Assembly (NCBI GenBank): GCA_028818385.1
Contig: JAPPNY010000243.1
Location: 1 to 57,553, forward strand
Source of the DNA: Spirochaetaceae bacterium
GTDB lineage: Bacteria > Spirochaetota > Spirochaetia > SZUA-6 > Bin103
DNA length: 57,553 nucleotides
Reading direction: 5' to 3'
This document shows positions 49,666 through 57,553 of the stretch, one piece after another. Position 1 is the stretch's first letter. Every line of letters starts with the position of its first letter. The notes below the pieces were generated by a model. The model had not been told where the DNA came from, did no database searches, and worked only from the letters and a program-made list of their open reading frames with translations. The translations under genes were made by a program, and so were the position numbers.

Positions 49666-52600
49666 GTGAAGCTGGAAGACTTGCAGGCGCCGGCCGCAGT
49701 GCGCGGCATCGTGGCCGATTCCCTGGTCACGGTGGTGACCGCGCGCTGGATCGGCGCGGACGCGGTGGAACTCGTCTACCGGACGGCTGACGGCGAGCTG
49801 GGCAGCCAGATCCTCTACCGCGACGACGAAGCGCGGCTGGAGATCGTCGAGCAGGGACGGCCGTGGAGCTTCGACGGCGACGGCGATCTCTTTCGGCTGG
49901 TGTCGGAGGCGCTGCGCATCAACCTCGCCCATTTGTTCGACCCGGCGCTGGCGGTCCACACCTCGCAAGTGGAGCCGCTGCCGCATCAGATCACCGCGGT
50001 CTACGAGGCGATGCTGCCGCGGCAGCCGCTGCGGTTCCTGCTCGCCGACGATCCCGGTGCCGGCAAGACCATCATGACCGGCCTGCTGATGAAGGAGCTG
50101 ATCGCCCGCGGCGACCTGCAGCGCTGTCTGGTGGTCTGTCCGGGCAGCCTGGCCGAGCAGTGGCAGGACGAGCTGTACCGGCGCTTCCACCTCGGCTTCG
50201 AGATCCTCACCAACGACAAGCTGGCCGCGGCGCGCACCGGAAACTGGTTCCTGGAGACCGACCTCGCCATCGCCCGGCTGGACAAGCTGGCGCGTGACAC
50301 CGCGCTGCAGGAGAAGCTGCAGGCGCCCGACTGCCGCTGGGACCTGGTGGTGTGCGACGAGGCGCACAAGATGTCGGCGACCTTCACCGGGGGCGAGATC
50401 CGCTACACCAAGCGCTACCACCTGGGGCAGTTGCTCGGCGGCCTGACCCGTCACTTCCTGCTGCTGACCGCCACGCCGCACAACGGCAAGGAGGAGGACT
50501 TCCAGCTCTTCATGGCGCTGCTGGACGGCGACCGCTTCGAGGGACGGTTCCGGGACGGCGTACACATGGCGGACGTGTCCGACCTGATGCGGCGGATGGT
50601 GAAGGAGCGCCTGCTCAAGTTCGAGGGCACGCCGCTGTTTCCCGAGCGCGTCGCCCACACCATCCCGTATCGGCTCTCCGATGAGGAGGCGCACCTCTAC
50701 AACGAGGTCAGCAACTACGTGCGCGAGGAGTTCAACCGCGCCGAGGCGCTGGAGAACAACCAGCGCGCCGGTGCCGTGGGGTTCGCGCTGACGCTGCTGC
50801 AACGCCGGCTGGCGTCCTCGCCGGAGGCGATCTACCAGTCGCTGCGGCGGCGCCGGGAGCGGCTGGATAGCCGGCTGCGCGAGCTGGAGCTGCTGCGCCG
50901 GGGCGGTCAGGCCTTGGCCCGCATCGGGCTGTCGCGCGACATCGAGCTGGACGCCGACGAGTTCGAGGACCTGGAGGACGCGCCGGCCGACGAGCAGGAG
51001 CAGGCGGCCGAGGAGATCCTCGACCAGGCGACGGCGGCCCGGTCGATCGCGGAGCTGAAGACCGAGATCGGGACGCTGCGGCAGGTGGAGCAGATCGCGC
51101 ACCGGGTGCGGCGCAGCGGCAACGACGCGAAGTGGCAGCAACTCACGGGGCTGCTCGACGAGATCCTGCCTTCCGATGGCACGGCGCGCTCGACCGCACA
51201 GGAGGGACATGCGCAGAAGCTGGTCATCTTCACCGAGCACCGCGACACGCTGGCGTATCTGCGCGGGCGCATCGCCACGGTGCTCGGGCGCGAGCAGGCG
51301 ATCGTGGTGATCCACGGCGGCATGGGGCGCGAGGAGCGCAGCAAGGCGCAGGAGGCGTTCCGCCACGATCCGGGCGTGCAGATCCTGCTGGCGACCGACG
51401 CGGCGGGCGAGGGGATCAACCTGCAGCGCGCCCACCTGATGGTGAACTACGACCTGCCGTGGAACCCGAACCGGCTGGAGCAGCGCTTCGGCCGCATCCA
51501 CCGGATCGGCCAGACCGAGGTGTGCCACCTGTGGAACCTGGTCGCGGAGGAGACGCGCGAGGGCGACGTCTACCGCCGGCTGCTGGAGAAGCTGGAGCAG
51601 GCGCGCGAGGCGCTCGGCGGGCAGGTGTTCGACGCGCTCGGCAAGCTGCAGTTCTCCGGCCGGCCGCTGCGCGACCTGCTGATGGAGGCGATCCGCTACG
51701 GGGAGCAGCCGGAGGTGCGCGCGCGGCTGACCACGGTGCTGGATGACACCCTCGACCGCGGGAAGCTGCAGGAGCTGCTGGACGATCAGGCGCTGGCGCC
51801 GGATGCCATGGACGCCACGCGCGTGCAGCGGGTGCGGGAGGAGATGGAGCGGGCGGCGGCACGGCGGCTGCAGCCGCACTACATCGAGTCGTTCTTTCGC
51901 GCGGCGTTCGCGCGCCTGGGCGGGTCGCTCCGGCAGCGGGAGCCGCGGCGCTACGAGATCACCCACGTGCCGGGCGCGGTGCGCAGCCGCGACCGGCTGA
52001 TCGGCACGGGCGAGCCGGTGGTGGCGCGCTACGAGCGCATCGCCTTCGAGAAGGGGCTGCTGTCCCCGCCGGGCAAGGCGCCGGCGGAGTTCCTCTGTCC
52101 GGGGCATCCGCTGCTGGACTCGGTGATCGACCTGACGCTGGAGCGCCATCGTGACCTGCTGAAGCGGGGCACGGTGCTGGTCGACGACCGGGACCCGGGA
52201 ACCGCGCCGCGCGTGCTTTTCTACCTGGAGCACGCCATCCAGGACGAGAGCCGCACGCGCAGTGGCGACCGGCGGGTGGTCTCGAAGCGGCTGCTCTACG
52301 TGGAGCTGGCCGAGGCTGAGGCGCCGCGCCACCTGCACTATGCGCCGTACCTGGACTACCGGCCGTTGGCCGAGGATGAGCCGGGCATCGATGCCATTCT
52401 GGAGCGGCCCGAGTGCGCTTGGGTCACCGGCGACCTGGAGCGCAAGGCGCAGGAGCACGCGGTCATCCACGTCGTTCCCGAGCACCTGCGGGAGATCAAG
52501 CCGGCCAGGATCGACCTCATCGGCAAGACGGAGGCCGCCGTCAAGGACCGGCTGACCAAGGAGATCGCCTACTGGGATCACCGCTTCCTCCAGATCCAGG

Positions 52601-53199
52601 CTCAGGAGCAGGCCGGCAAGCCCGGCGCCCGGCTGAACTCCGGCGAGGCGCGCCGCCGCGCCGAGGATCTGCGGACCCGGCTTCGCCAGCGGCTTAAGAG
52701 GCTCGAATTGGAGGCGAAGCTCTCGGCGCTGCCGCCGGTGGTCCTGGGCGGCGTGCTGGTCGTCCCGCGGGGCCTGATCGCGGCCATCAGCGGGAAGCCC
52801 GCCGAGCGCCAAGCGACCGATACCCAGGAATCCGCCGCGCGGGCGAGGGCGATCATCATGGAGACCGAGCGCACGCTCGGCTTCGAGCCCACCGACCGGG
52901 AGACCGAGAAGCTCGGCTACGACATCGAGAGCCGTATCCCCGGCACCGGCCGGTTACGGTTCATCGAGGTCAAGGGCCGCGTCCACGGCGCCGACACCAT
53001 CACGGTGACCCGAAACGAGATCCTTTACTCGATGAACAAGCCGGAGGACTACCGCCTGGCCATCGTCGAGTTCCTGGACGACGGCTCCCACCGCGTTCAC
53101 TACCTCCGCGAACCGTTCCACCGTGAGCCCGATTTCGACGCCTCCAGCGTCAACTACTCCTTCAGAGACCTCCTCGCCCGCGCCGAACCCCCGTCATAG
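49666..53199 (+). CDS. SNF2-family helicase with C-terminal DUF3883
   Basis: The 1177-aa protein has superfamily 2 motifs: LPHQITAV (Q-like), LLADDPGAGKTIM (Walker A, about 126-138), VVCDEAHKM (DEAH box), and LLTATPHNGKEED (motif III). In the C-terminal RecA lobe are ILLATDAAGEGINLQ and RFGRIHRIGQT (motifs V and VI). From about residue 1060 a DUF3883 domain follows (ETERTLGFEPTD ... RFIEVKGRV ... TVTRNE), whose EVKG resembles a degenerate PD-(D/E)XK core. Helicases of this type accompany COG1743 methylases in defence loci. The GTG start at 49666 follows the tandem repeats. Its last ~600 bp are duplicated in decayed form at 54603-55182. Confidence 0.88.
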   Translation: MKLEDLQAPAAVRGIVADSLVTVVTARWIGADAVELVYRTADGELGSQILYRDDEARLEIVEQGRPWSFDGDGDLFRLVSEALRINLAHLFDPALAVHTSQVEPLPHQITAVYEAMLPRQPLRFLLADDPGAGKTIMTGLLMKELIARGDLQRCLVVCPGSLAEQWQDELYRRFHLGFEILTNDKLAAARTGNWFLETDLAIARLDKLARDTALQEKLQAPDCRWDLVVCDEAHKMSATFTGGEIRYTKRYHLGQLLGGLTRHFLLLTATPHNGKEEDFQLFMALLDGDRFEGRFRDGVHMADVSDLMRRMVKERLLKFEGTPLFPERVAHTIPYRLSDEEAHLYNEVSNYVREEFNRAEALENNQRAGAVGFALTLLQRRLASSPEAIYQSLRRRRERLDSRLRELELLRRGGQALARIGLSRDIELDADEFEDLEDAPADEQEQAAEEILDQATAARSIAELKTEIGTLRQVEQIAHRVRRSGNDAKWQQLTGLLDEILPSDGTARSTAQEGHAQKLVIFTEHRDTLAYLRGRIATVLGREQAIVVIHGGMGREERSKAQEAFRHDPGVQILLATDAAGEGINLQRAHLMVNYDLPWNPNRLEQRFGRIHRIGQTEVCHLWNLVAEETREGDVYRRLLEKLEQAREALGGQVFDALGKLQFSGRPLRDLLMEAIRYGEQPEVRARLTTVLDDTLDRGKLQELLDDQALAPDAMDATRVQRVREEMERAAARRLQPHYIESFFRAAFARLGGSLRQREPRRYEITHVPGAVRSRDRLIGTGEPVVARYERIAFEKGLLSPPGKAPAEFLCPGHPLLDSVIDLTLERHRDLLKRGTVLVDDRDPGTAPRVLFYLEHAIQDESRTRSGDRRVVSKRLLYVELAEAEAPRHLHYAPYLDYRPLAEDEPGIDAILERPECAWVTGDLERKAQEHAVIHVVPEHLREIKPARIDLIGKTEAAVKDRLTKEIAYWDHRFLQIQAQEQAGKPGARLNSGEARRRAEDLRTRLRQRLKRLELEAKLSALPPVVLGGVLVVPRGLIAAISGKPAERQATDTQESAARARAIIMETERTLGFEPTDRETEKLGYDIESRIPGTGRLRFIEVKGRVHGADTITVTRNEILYSMNKPEDYRLAIVEFLDDGSHRVHYLREPFHREPDFDASSVNYSFRDLLARAEPPS

Positions 53200-53206
53200 G
53201 ATCCAA

Positions 53207-53362
53207 ATGAGGGTAGTGAAACGGTACGGTGCGTCGCGGGACCTCCTGCAGGATGTGCATCAATCTCCGGATCCGGATTGTGCGGACGGCGACCGGAGCA
53301 ACCTTCTGGAATTCCTCCGCAAAGCCCTTGGGGTCGAGCACTTCGACGATGACCGACGTTGA
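53207..53362 (+). CDS. Possible 51-aa small ORF ahead of the AlbA_2 gene
   Basis: ATG 53207 opens a short frame (MRVVKRYGASRDLLQDVHQS ...) ending SNLLEFLRKALGVEHFDDDR. It begins 7 bp after the helicase stop and overlaps the AlbA_2 gene start by 14 bp, as coupled small genes do. The ribosome-binding site is weak and I recognise no family; it could equally be leader sequence. Confidence 0.3.
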   Translation: MRVVKRYGASRDLLQDVHQSPDPDCADGDRSNLLEFLRKALGVEHFDDDRR

Positions 53363-54587
53363 TCTCGTTCGACAGATCCGCCTCGGTGAAGACGGTCGTT
53401 TGGAGTACATGCAGATCTTCTTCGCCGGAGACCGCGTTACTGCACCCAAGAGGGAAAAGGTAGGCGACACACTCGCGGCGTTGGCCAACGGACGTGGAGG
53501 CACTTTCGTCCTGGGTGTCGATGACAAGACCCACGAGATCCTCGGTATTCCGCTGGGACGGCTGGACACGGCGGCGCGCTGGATTCGGGAGATCTGCAAC
53601 GATCTGATCAAGCCACCGTTGGACAACGCTGACATTCGCAAGGTCGAACTTCGCAGAGACGATGGGGAGCTCGTGCCGATCATCCGCGTGGATGTGCCCC
53701 GTAGTCTGTTCGTTCACGGAAGTCCGGGAGGATATTATCGTCGTCTGGGAGACTCGACGCGTCCGCTTCAAGCAGAGTCGTTGGCTCGGCTGTTCCAGGA
53801 GCGAAGCCAGAGTCGCGTAATCAGGTTCGACGAATCGGTGGTGCCGTGGACGACGCCAGATCACCTGGACGGTGACTTGACGCATCGATTCTCGCGCGAC
53901 AATGTCGGCGCGACGGAGGCCACGCTACGCAAGCTCAGGATCGTGGGAGACGACTCGGAAGGTGTCGCGCGACTGACGCTCGCGGGCGTTCTCCTCTGTA
54001 CTTCCGATCCGCAACAGTGGCTGCCGCACGCTCAGATTCAGGCGGTGAGTTACGCGGGCGAACGCCATGACGTCAACTATCAAAGTGACGCCCGAGACGT
54101 GGGCGGGTCACTGGATACACAGATTGCGGAGGCTCTGCACTTTGTGCGCCGGAACATTCTGATCCGTGCGACAAAGAATACCGCACGGGTCGAGCGCCCG
54201 CAATTCAGCGATCGAGCCGTGTTCGAGGCGCTGGTGAATGCCGTGGCCCATCGGGACTACTCAATGGCTGGCGCGCGCGTGCGCCTGCACTTGTTTGCCG
54301 ATCGGCTGGAGCTCTACGTGCCCGGAGAACTGGCAAATACCCTGACTACAGACAGCCTGCATCTGCGGCAAGCGAACCGTAATGAGCTAATCGTCTCGCT
54401 GCTTGGACGCTGTCCTGCGCCAAAGGGGATTGGACGCTCGCATCTGATGGACCGTCGTGGGGACGGCGTGCCTATCATCCTTCGGGAGAGCCAGGAGCTC
54501 GCGGGAAGGCCGCCGGAGTACACCCTGATCGATGACAGTGAACTACGCCTAATCATTTGGGCGGCAAGCTCCGCTGACGCGACTTGA
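53349..54587 (+). CDS. Schlafen/AlbA_2 domain ATP-binding protein (COG2865 type)
   Basis: The 412-aa protein has an AlbA_2 (Slfn) domain with EDGRLEYMQIFFAGDRVTAP, then TLAALANGRGGTFVLGVDD. YYRRLGDSTRPLQAESLARL and the C-terminal ATP-binding helix region FEALVNAVAHRDYSMAGARV with VPGELANTLTTDSL follow, the usual COG2865 layout. AlbA_2 proteins act as transcription regulators or, in Schlafen relatives, tRNA/DNA nucleases, and many are found in defence islands. It is inserted after the helicase gene and followed by a duplicated helicase end. GC content is lower than that of the helicase, consistent with later arrival. Confidence 0.83.
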   Translation: MTDVDLVRQIRLGEDGRLEYMQIFFAGDRVTAPKREKVGDTLAALANGRGGTFVLGVDDKTHEILGIPLGRLDTAARWIREICNDLIKPPLDNADIRKVELRRDDGELVPIIRVDVPRSLFVHGSPGGYYRRLGDSTRPLQAESLARLFQERSQSRVIRFDESVVPWTTPDHLDGDLTHRFSRDNVGATEATLRKLRIVGDDSEGVARLTLAGVLLCTSDPQQWLPHAQIQAVSYAGERHDVNYQSDARDVGGSLDTQIAEALHFVRRNILIRATKNTARVERPQFSDRAVFEALVNAVAHRDYSMAGARVRLHLFADRLELYVPGELANTLTTDSLHLRQANRNELIVSLLGRCPAPKGIGRSHLMDRRGDGVPIILRESQELAGRPPEYTLIDDSELRLIIWAASSADAT

Positions 54588-54602
54588 TCGAGAAGTGACA
54601 TG

Positions 54603-55182
54603 TCAGCCAGCATCGAGCTCGTCGGGAGACGGAAGCCGCGGTCAAGGACCGGCTGACCAAGAGATCGCCTACTGTTTCGCTGCATCCTGCAGATCCAGGC
54701 GGGGAGCAGGCCGGCAAGCCGGCGTCCGGCGGGCTGGTCGTCCCGCGGGGTCTGATCGCGGCCATCAACGGGAAGCCCGCCGAGCCCGAGCGCCACGCCA
54801 CCGACACACAGGAGTCCGCCGCGCGGGCGAGGGCGATCATCATGGAGACCGAGCGCACGCTCGGCTTCGATCCCACCGACCGGGAGACCGAGAAGCTGGG
54901 CTACGACATCGAGAGCCGCATCCCCGGTACGGGCCGTCTACGTTCATCGAGGTCAAGGGCCGCGTCCACGGCGCGGACACCATCACGGTCACCCGCAACG
55001 AGGTCCTCTACTCGATGAACAAGCCGGAGGACTACCGCCTGGCCATCGTCGAATTCCTGGACGATGGCGCCCACCGGGTGCACTACCTGCGCGAGCCGTT
55101 CCGTCGCGAGCCCGACTTCGACGCCGCCAGTGTCAACTACTCCTTCAAGGATCTCCTCGCCCGCGCCGAGCCGCCGTGCTGA
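54603..55182 (+). pseudogene. Decayed duplicate of the helicase 3' end (DUF3883 part)
   Basis: The sequence from about 54603 parallels 52500-53199 of the helicase gene: GACGGAAGCCGCGGTCAAGG versus GACGGAGGCCGCCGTCAAGG, and the same DUF3883 coding block. It has frameshifts and an internal deletion of roughly 110-140 bp near 54705-54735. Only the last part (FIEVKGRVHGADTITVTRNE, then YRLAIVEF) is still readable in one frame. It has no start and is a remnant. The two copies flank the AlbA_2 gene as an imperfect direct repeat. Confidence 0.85.
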
Positions 55183-55216
55183 CGCAACGCACTACGGGCG
55201 GCGGTCCGCGGCCTCG

Positions 55217-55456
55217 CTACAGGCCGATCAGGAGAGCGAGCAGCAGCGCCGTGGAACACACGAAGATGGTGGAAGTGTAGAGGACTCCCTTGGCGAGCCT
55301 TACGGCATCCCTGTCGAAGGTGACTTCGCCGGGCTTCAGTTCCGGGGTTGCTTCCTCCGGGCCCGCGGCGGTCTGGTTCCTGTCGCGGATCCGCCCAGCA
55401 TTCACTGAGATCGCCATGTCGGCACCGATGGCCGTTCCGATCACTTCTCCTATCAT
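55217..55456 (-). CDS. Small membrane protein, one C-terminal transmembrane helix
   Basis: The 79-aa protein has an Ala/Gly-rich N-terminus (MIGEVIGTAIGADMAISVNA), a polar, acidic middle (GPEEATPELKPGEVTFDRD) and a single hydrophobic helix at the end (TSTIFVCSTALLLALLIGL). It resembles a tail-anchored small protein. ATG 55456 is preceded by AAGGAGC, and a strong promoter (TTGACA-18-TATTAT) lies just upstream. It is divergent from the XRE-ImmA gene with overlapping promoters. No family recognised; a toxin-like or membrane-effector role is possible but unsupported. Confidence 0.7.
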   Translation of the reverse strand: MIGEVIGTAIGADMAISVNAGRIRDRNQTAAGPEEATPELKPGEVTFDRDAVRLAKGVLYTSTIFVCSTALLLALLIGL

Positions 55457-55478
55457 TCTTGCTTGCTCCTTGGACAGT

Positions 55479-55512
55479 TTACATAATAGAACATTAGCTT
55501 GTATGTTGTCAA
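55479..55512. promoter_or_regulatory. Overlapping divergent promoters
   Basis: On the minus strand, TTGACA (55512-55507), an 18-base spacer and TATTAT (55488-55483) form a near-consensus promoter for the small membrane protein. On the plus strand, TTACAT (55479-55484), 17 bases and TATGTT (55502-55507) could serve the XRE-ImmA gene. The two overlap. An imperfect inverted repeat AACAT...ATGTT (55490-55507) inside them is a candidate operator for the XRE domain. Confidence 0.65.
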
Positions 55513-55542
55513 CCGGAGAGAGATCTTGAGGAGGGGGCGCCA

Positions 55543-56607
55543 TTGATCGGCAACAGACTCAAGCTGGCTCGCGGGGCTGCCGGCCTGTCCCTTCGAGCCC
55601 TGGAGGGCCGCATCGGCGGACGGGTGACGGCTCAGGCGATCGGCAAGTACGAACGGAACGAGTCGATGCCGAGTTCCGGCGTGCTCATTGCGTTGGCGGA
55701 TGCCTTGGGCGTCTCCGTCGAGTACCTGACCAGCGATCAGGATCTGGTGCTTGAGGCGGTTGAGTTCCGGAAGAAGGCGATTTCTCGAAAGAAGGAAGAA
55801 GTGCGCGTCCAGGCGCGGATAGTCGACCTTGTGGAGCGGTATCTTACTGTGGAGGAACTACTTGCACTGCCGAGCGTCGACTGGAACAAGCCTCGGGAGG
55901 CTCCCTATCCCGTGGTCGACGATCTCGCGGAGGTCGAACAGTCGGCATTCAGTCTGCGCACGCACTGGGATCTCGGGCGGAATCCGATTCCCAGCATGGT
56001 CGAGCTCCTGGAGGAGTGTGGGATCAAGGTCCTTGCATTCGATCTGAGCGCGATCGGCGGCCTGACGGCGTACGCACGGCGGGGCGGAAACCGTGTCGCT
56101 TCCGTGATAGTTGTAAACTCCAAGGACTCGGGGGAGCGCCAGCGCTTCACCCTGGCTCACGAGTTGGGTCACCTGGTGCTGGCCGTGGACGCCGACGTGA
56201 ACCCTGAGCCTGCGGCCCACCGTTTCGCCGGGGCGTTCCTCATGCCGGCGGATGTCCTGCGGATGGAAGTCGGCCGGCGACGGACATCGATCGGCTGGAG
56301 CGAGCTGTTCAGCCTGAAGCGGCTCTTCGGCGTGAGCGTGCAGGCGCTCGTCTATCGGTGCCGAGACCTCGGCATCATCAACGAGGCGCTGTTCAGGCGA
56401 CTCTTTCAGAACATGTCCAGGCAGGGCTGGCGGAGCCCCCCGTACCGGGAGCCTCAGGCGATCCCACGCGAGGAGCCCACCCGGTTCGAGCGTCTGTGCT
56501 CCCGGGCACTGGCCGAGAACGTGATCTCGGAGGCGAAGGCTGCGGAGCTGCTCGGCACTTCGGTCCGCGAGCTCCATGAGCGCATGGAGCAGCCCCCGCG
56601 CCAGTAG
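55543..56607 (+). CDS. XRE regulator fused to ImmA/IrrE metallopeptidase
   Basis: The 354-aa protein has an N-terminal XRE helix-turn-helix (GNRLKLARGAAGLSLRALEG, about 1-65), a linker and an ImmA/IrrE-like zinc peptidase domain with FTLAHELGHLVL (HExxH) near residue 205 and EPAAHRFAGAFLMP, the family's usual following motif. Such XRE-ImmA fusions act as repressors that cleave themselves or partners, and many are antitoxins of adjacent toxins. The start is TTG 55543 with GAGGAGG ahead of it. The PIN-like gene follows 15 bp later in the same direction. Confidence 0.88.
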   Translation: MIGNRLKLARGAAGLSLRALEGRIGGRVTAQAIGKYERNESMPSSGVLIALADALGVSVEYLTSDQDLVLEAVEFRKKAISRKKEEVRVQARIVDLVERYLTVEELLALPSVDWNKPREAPYPVVDDLAEVEQSAFSLRTHWDLGRNPIPSMVELLEECGIKVLAFDLSAIGGLTAYARRGGNRVASVIVVNSKDSGERQRFTLAHELGHLVLAVDADVNPEPAAHRFAGAFLMPADVLRMEVGRRRTSIGWSELFSLKRLFGVSVQALVYRCRDLGIINEALFRRLFQNMSRQGWRSPPYREPQAIPREEPTRFERLCSRALAENVISEAKAAELLGTSVRELHERMEQPPRQ

Positions 56608-56622
56608 CAGGCCGCCGAACCG

Positions 56623-57168
56623 TTGCGATCCGAACACCGCGAGCCCCTGCGTGTCTGCGTGTCCGATACGTCGGTGCTGATCGATCTGGATCGCGGTTCA
56701 CTCGTCGAAGCCGTTTTCGGCCTTCCCGTGGAGTTCGTAGTCCCGGACCTGTTGTACGAACGGGAGCTGCGCCAGCACGGCGGCGAGGAGCTGCGTGAGC
56801 TCGGGCTGAGGGTCGAGGGACTGGAGGACGGGTCGGGGGTGGTGCGTGCGCTTGGCTACCGGGGCCTCGAACCAGCGCTTTCTCTCGTCGACAGCTTCGC
56901 CCTTGCCCTCGCGGTGGAGAACCGCTGGACACTGCTGACCGGCGATCGTGTCCTGAGGCATCTGGCACGCTCGGAGGATGTGGATTGCCACGGTCTGCTG
57001 TGGGTGCTCGACCTGATGGTCGAGGCCCGGGTGGTCGATCGGCGTACCCTATACTCTGGGCTTGAGGCGATAGGCGATCATCCTCGGTGCCGGCTTCCGC
57101 GAGCCGAGGTGAACAAGAGGCTTCAACCCGGAATATTCGCGCTGGGGATGGAAAGTTGGCTGAACTGA
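56623..57168 (+). CDS. PIN-domain-like protein, partner of the XRE-ImmA protein
   Basis: The 181-aa protein has a PIN-like ribonuclease core: VCVSDTSVLIDLDRG (first acidic site), VVPDLLYERELR (second), and the SLVDSFALALAVENRWTLLT segment, then GDRVLRHLA (third and fourth acidic sites). The order XRE-ImmA then PIN-like gene is a recurrent toxin-antitoxin or mobile-element module. TTG 56623 is the first in-frame start after the upstream stop and is not certain. Confidence 0.82.
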   Translation: MRSEHREPLRVCVSDTSVLIDLDRGSLVEAVFGLPVEFVVPDLLYERELRQHGGEELRELGLRVEGLEDGSGVVRALGYRGLEPALSLVDSFALALAVENRWTLLTGDRVLRHLARSEDVDCHGLLWVLDLMVEARVVDRRTLYSGLEAIGDHPRCRLPRAEVNKRLQPGIFALGMESWLN

Positions 57169-57369
57169 GGCTCGGAGGCGGTTCGAGGGTCGGATCAGCA
57201 ACCGGCGGGGACGGAGGTTGCTGCTCGTGATCCAGGGAGGCTCGATGGGCGATCCGTGGGGCGCAACTGGCCGCCTCGGACGGTGTGCGAGGCGTGCCGG
57301 GAGATGAGCCGGACCCAGCACGCCCCGTAGGAGGACGCCGGCGAGCGGATCGGAGTGCCGGGCTGCGGA
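57169..57369. other. Intergenic region before the transposase remnant
   Basis: No gene is seen here. A hairpin near 57361-57382 (GGGCTGCGGATCAGCCC) spans the 3' end of the transposase frame and may be its terminator or part of an IS end. Confidence 0.5.
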
Positions 57370-57553
57370 TCAGCCCGGCGCCCAGTCGAGCGCGCCGAGC
57401 TTGCCCCACAGCCGCAGCCAATCGGCGGCCGCGTCCTGGGCGATAACGAACGTCAGCCTGCGCCCGTGGCGGACCACGCGGCTGGCCACCCGCAGGACCC
57501 GCTCGCGCAACCGGCGCAGACTCCAGCCGGTGCCGGTGGCCTGCTCCATCACG
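57370..57553 (-). mobile_element. C-terminal end of an IS1380-like DDE transposase (partial)
   Basis: The frame enters from the right edge and ends at 57370. The readable 60 residues, GWSLRRLRERVLRVASRVVR then HGRRLTFVIAQDA, match the C-terminal pattern of IS1380-family transposases (RLRER...VVRHGRR). Only the 3' end is in the window, so completeness of the element cannot be judged. It borders the defence island. Confidence 0.65.

Noticed and set aside
49489..52812. 1107-codon open frame on the minus strand
   Set aside because: It is antisense to the SNF2 helicase gene, whose motifs are unmistakable. The antisense translation is low-complexity.

Overview
The window is a GC-rich (roughly 65-70%) bacterial chromosome segment with densely packed genes and many 4-base ATGA or TGATG stop/start overlaps. 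Two carbohydrate-type ABC importers lack their own ATPase gene. They sit among sugar- or peptide-trimming hydrolases, CobW GTPases and a phytanoyl-CoA-type dioxygenase. One solute-binding protein has a signal peptide ending in LFA followed by EGTAEG, a style I associate with spirochaetes. A free-living or host-associated, high-GC Spirochaetaceae-like bacterium is my best guess, but this is inference. I saw no rRNA, tRNA or CRISPR array.

Left part (1-22.9 kb), catabolism and transport. An acoXABC-type acetoin/2-oxoacid dehydrogenase operon on the minus strand is headed by a phytanoyl-CoA dioxygenase gene. It is followed by ABC cassette 1 (binding protein, terminator hairpin, two permeases), a CobW GTPase, a dienelactone-hydrolase-like esterase, a TIM-barrel glycosidase-like protein, and a minus-strand operon (beta-propeller glycosidase, amidohydrolase, M19 dipeptidase). 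Divergent from that operon is ABC cassette 2 (two permeases, binding protein). Then comes a tandem pair of paralogous TIM-barrel proteins whose first 382 bp (after codon 2) are identical.

Middle part (22.9-37.8 kb), toxin-antitoxin and chaperones. It holds an orphan HigA-like regulator, a three-gene HipBST-type split HipA system, a nucleotidyltransferase/HEPN pair, a GNAT acetyltransferase and a large BNR-repeat protein. A tightly coupled non-canonical chaperone operon follows (helical-repeat protein, J-domain protein with HPP in place of HPD, GrpE-like protein, Hsp70, zinc-ribbon protein), overlapping a creatininase-family gene. A second CobW GTPase is convergent.

Right part (37.9-57.5 kb), defence island. 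A markedly lower-GC cassette (about 38.0-43.2 kb) encodes an XRE regulator with a palindromic operator, a Cas4/AddB-like Fe-S PD-(D/E)XK nuclease, a long prokaryotic Argonaute with an apparently complete DEDD catalytic set, a small helical protein, and a HExxH...ExxxD metallopeptidase. This is the strongest candidate for an undescribed system. Next come a DUF1156 (COG1743) DNA methyltransferase, an OLD-like ATPase with TOPRIM, a second AAA ATPase on the opposite strand, and an SNF2 helicase with a C-terminal DUF3883 domain. A Schlafen/AlbA_2 protein follows, inserted between the helicase and a decayed copy of the helicase 3' end. The region closes with a small membrane protein divergent from an XRE-ImmA peptidase/PIN pair, and the 3' end of an IS1380-like transposase.
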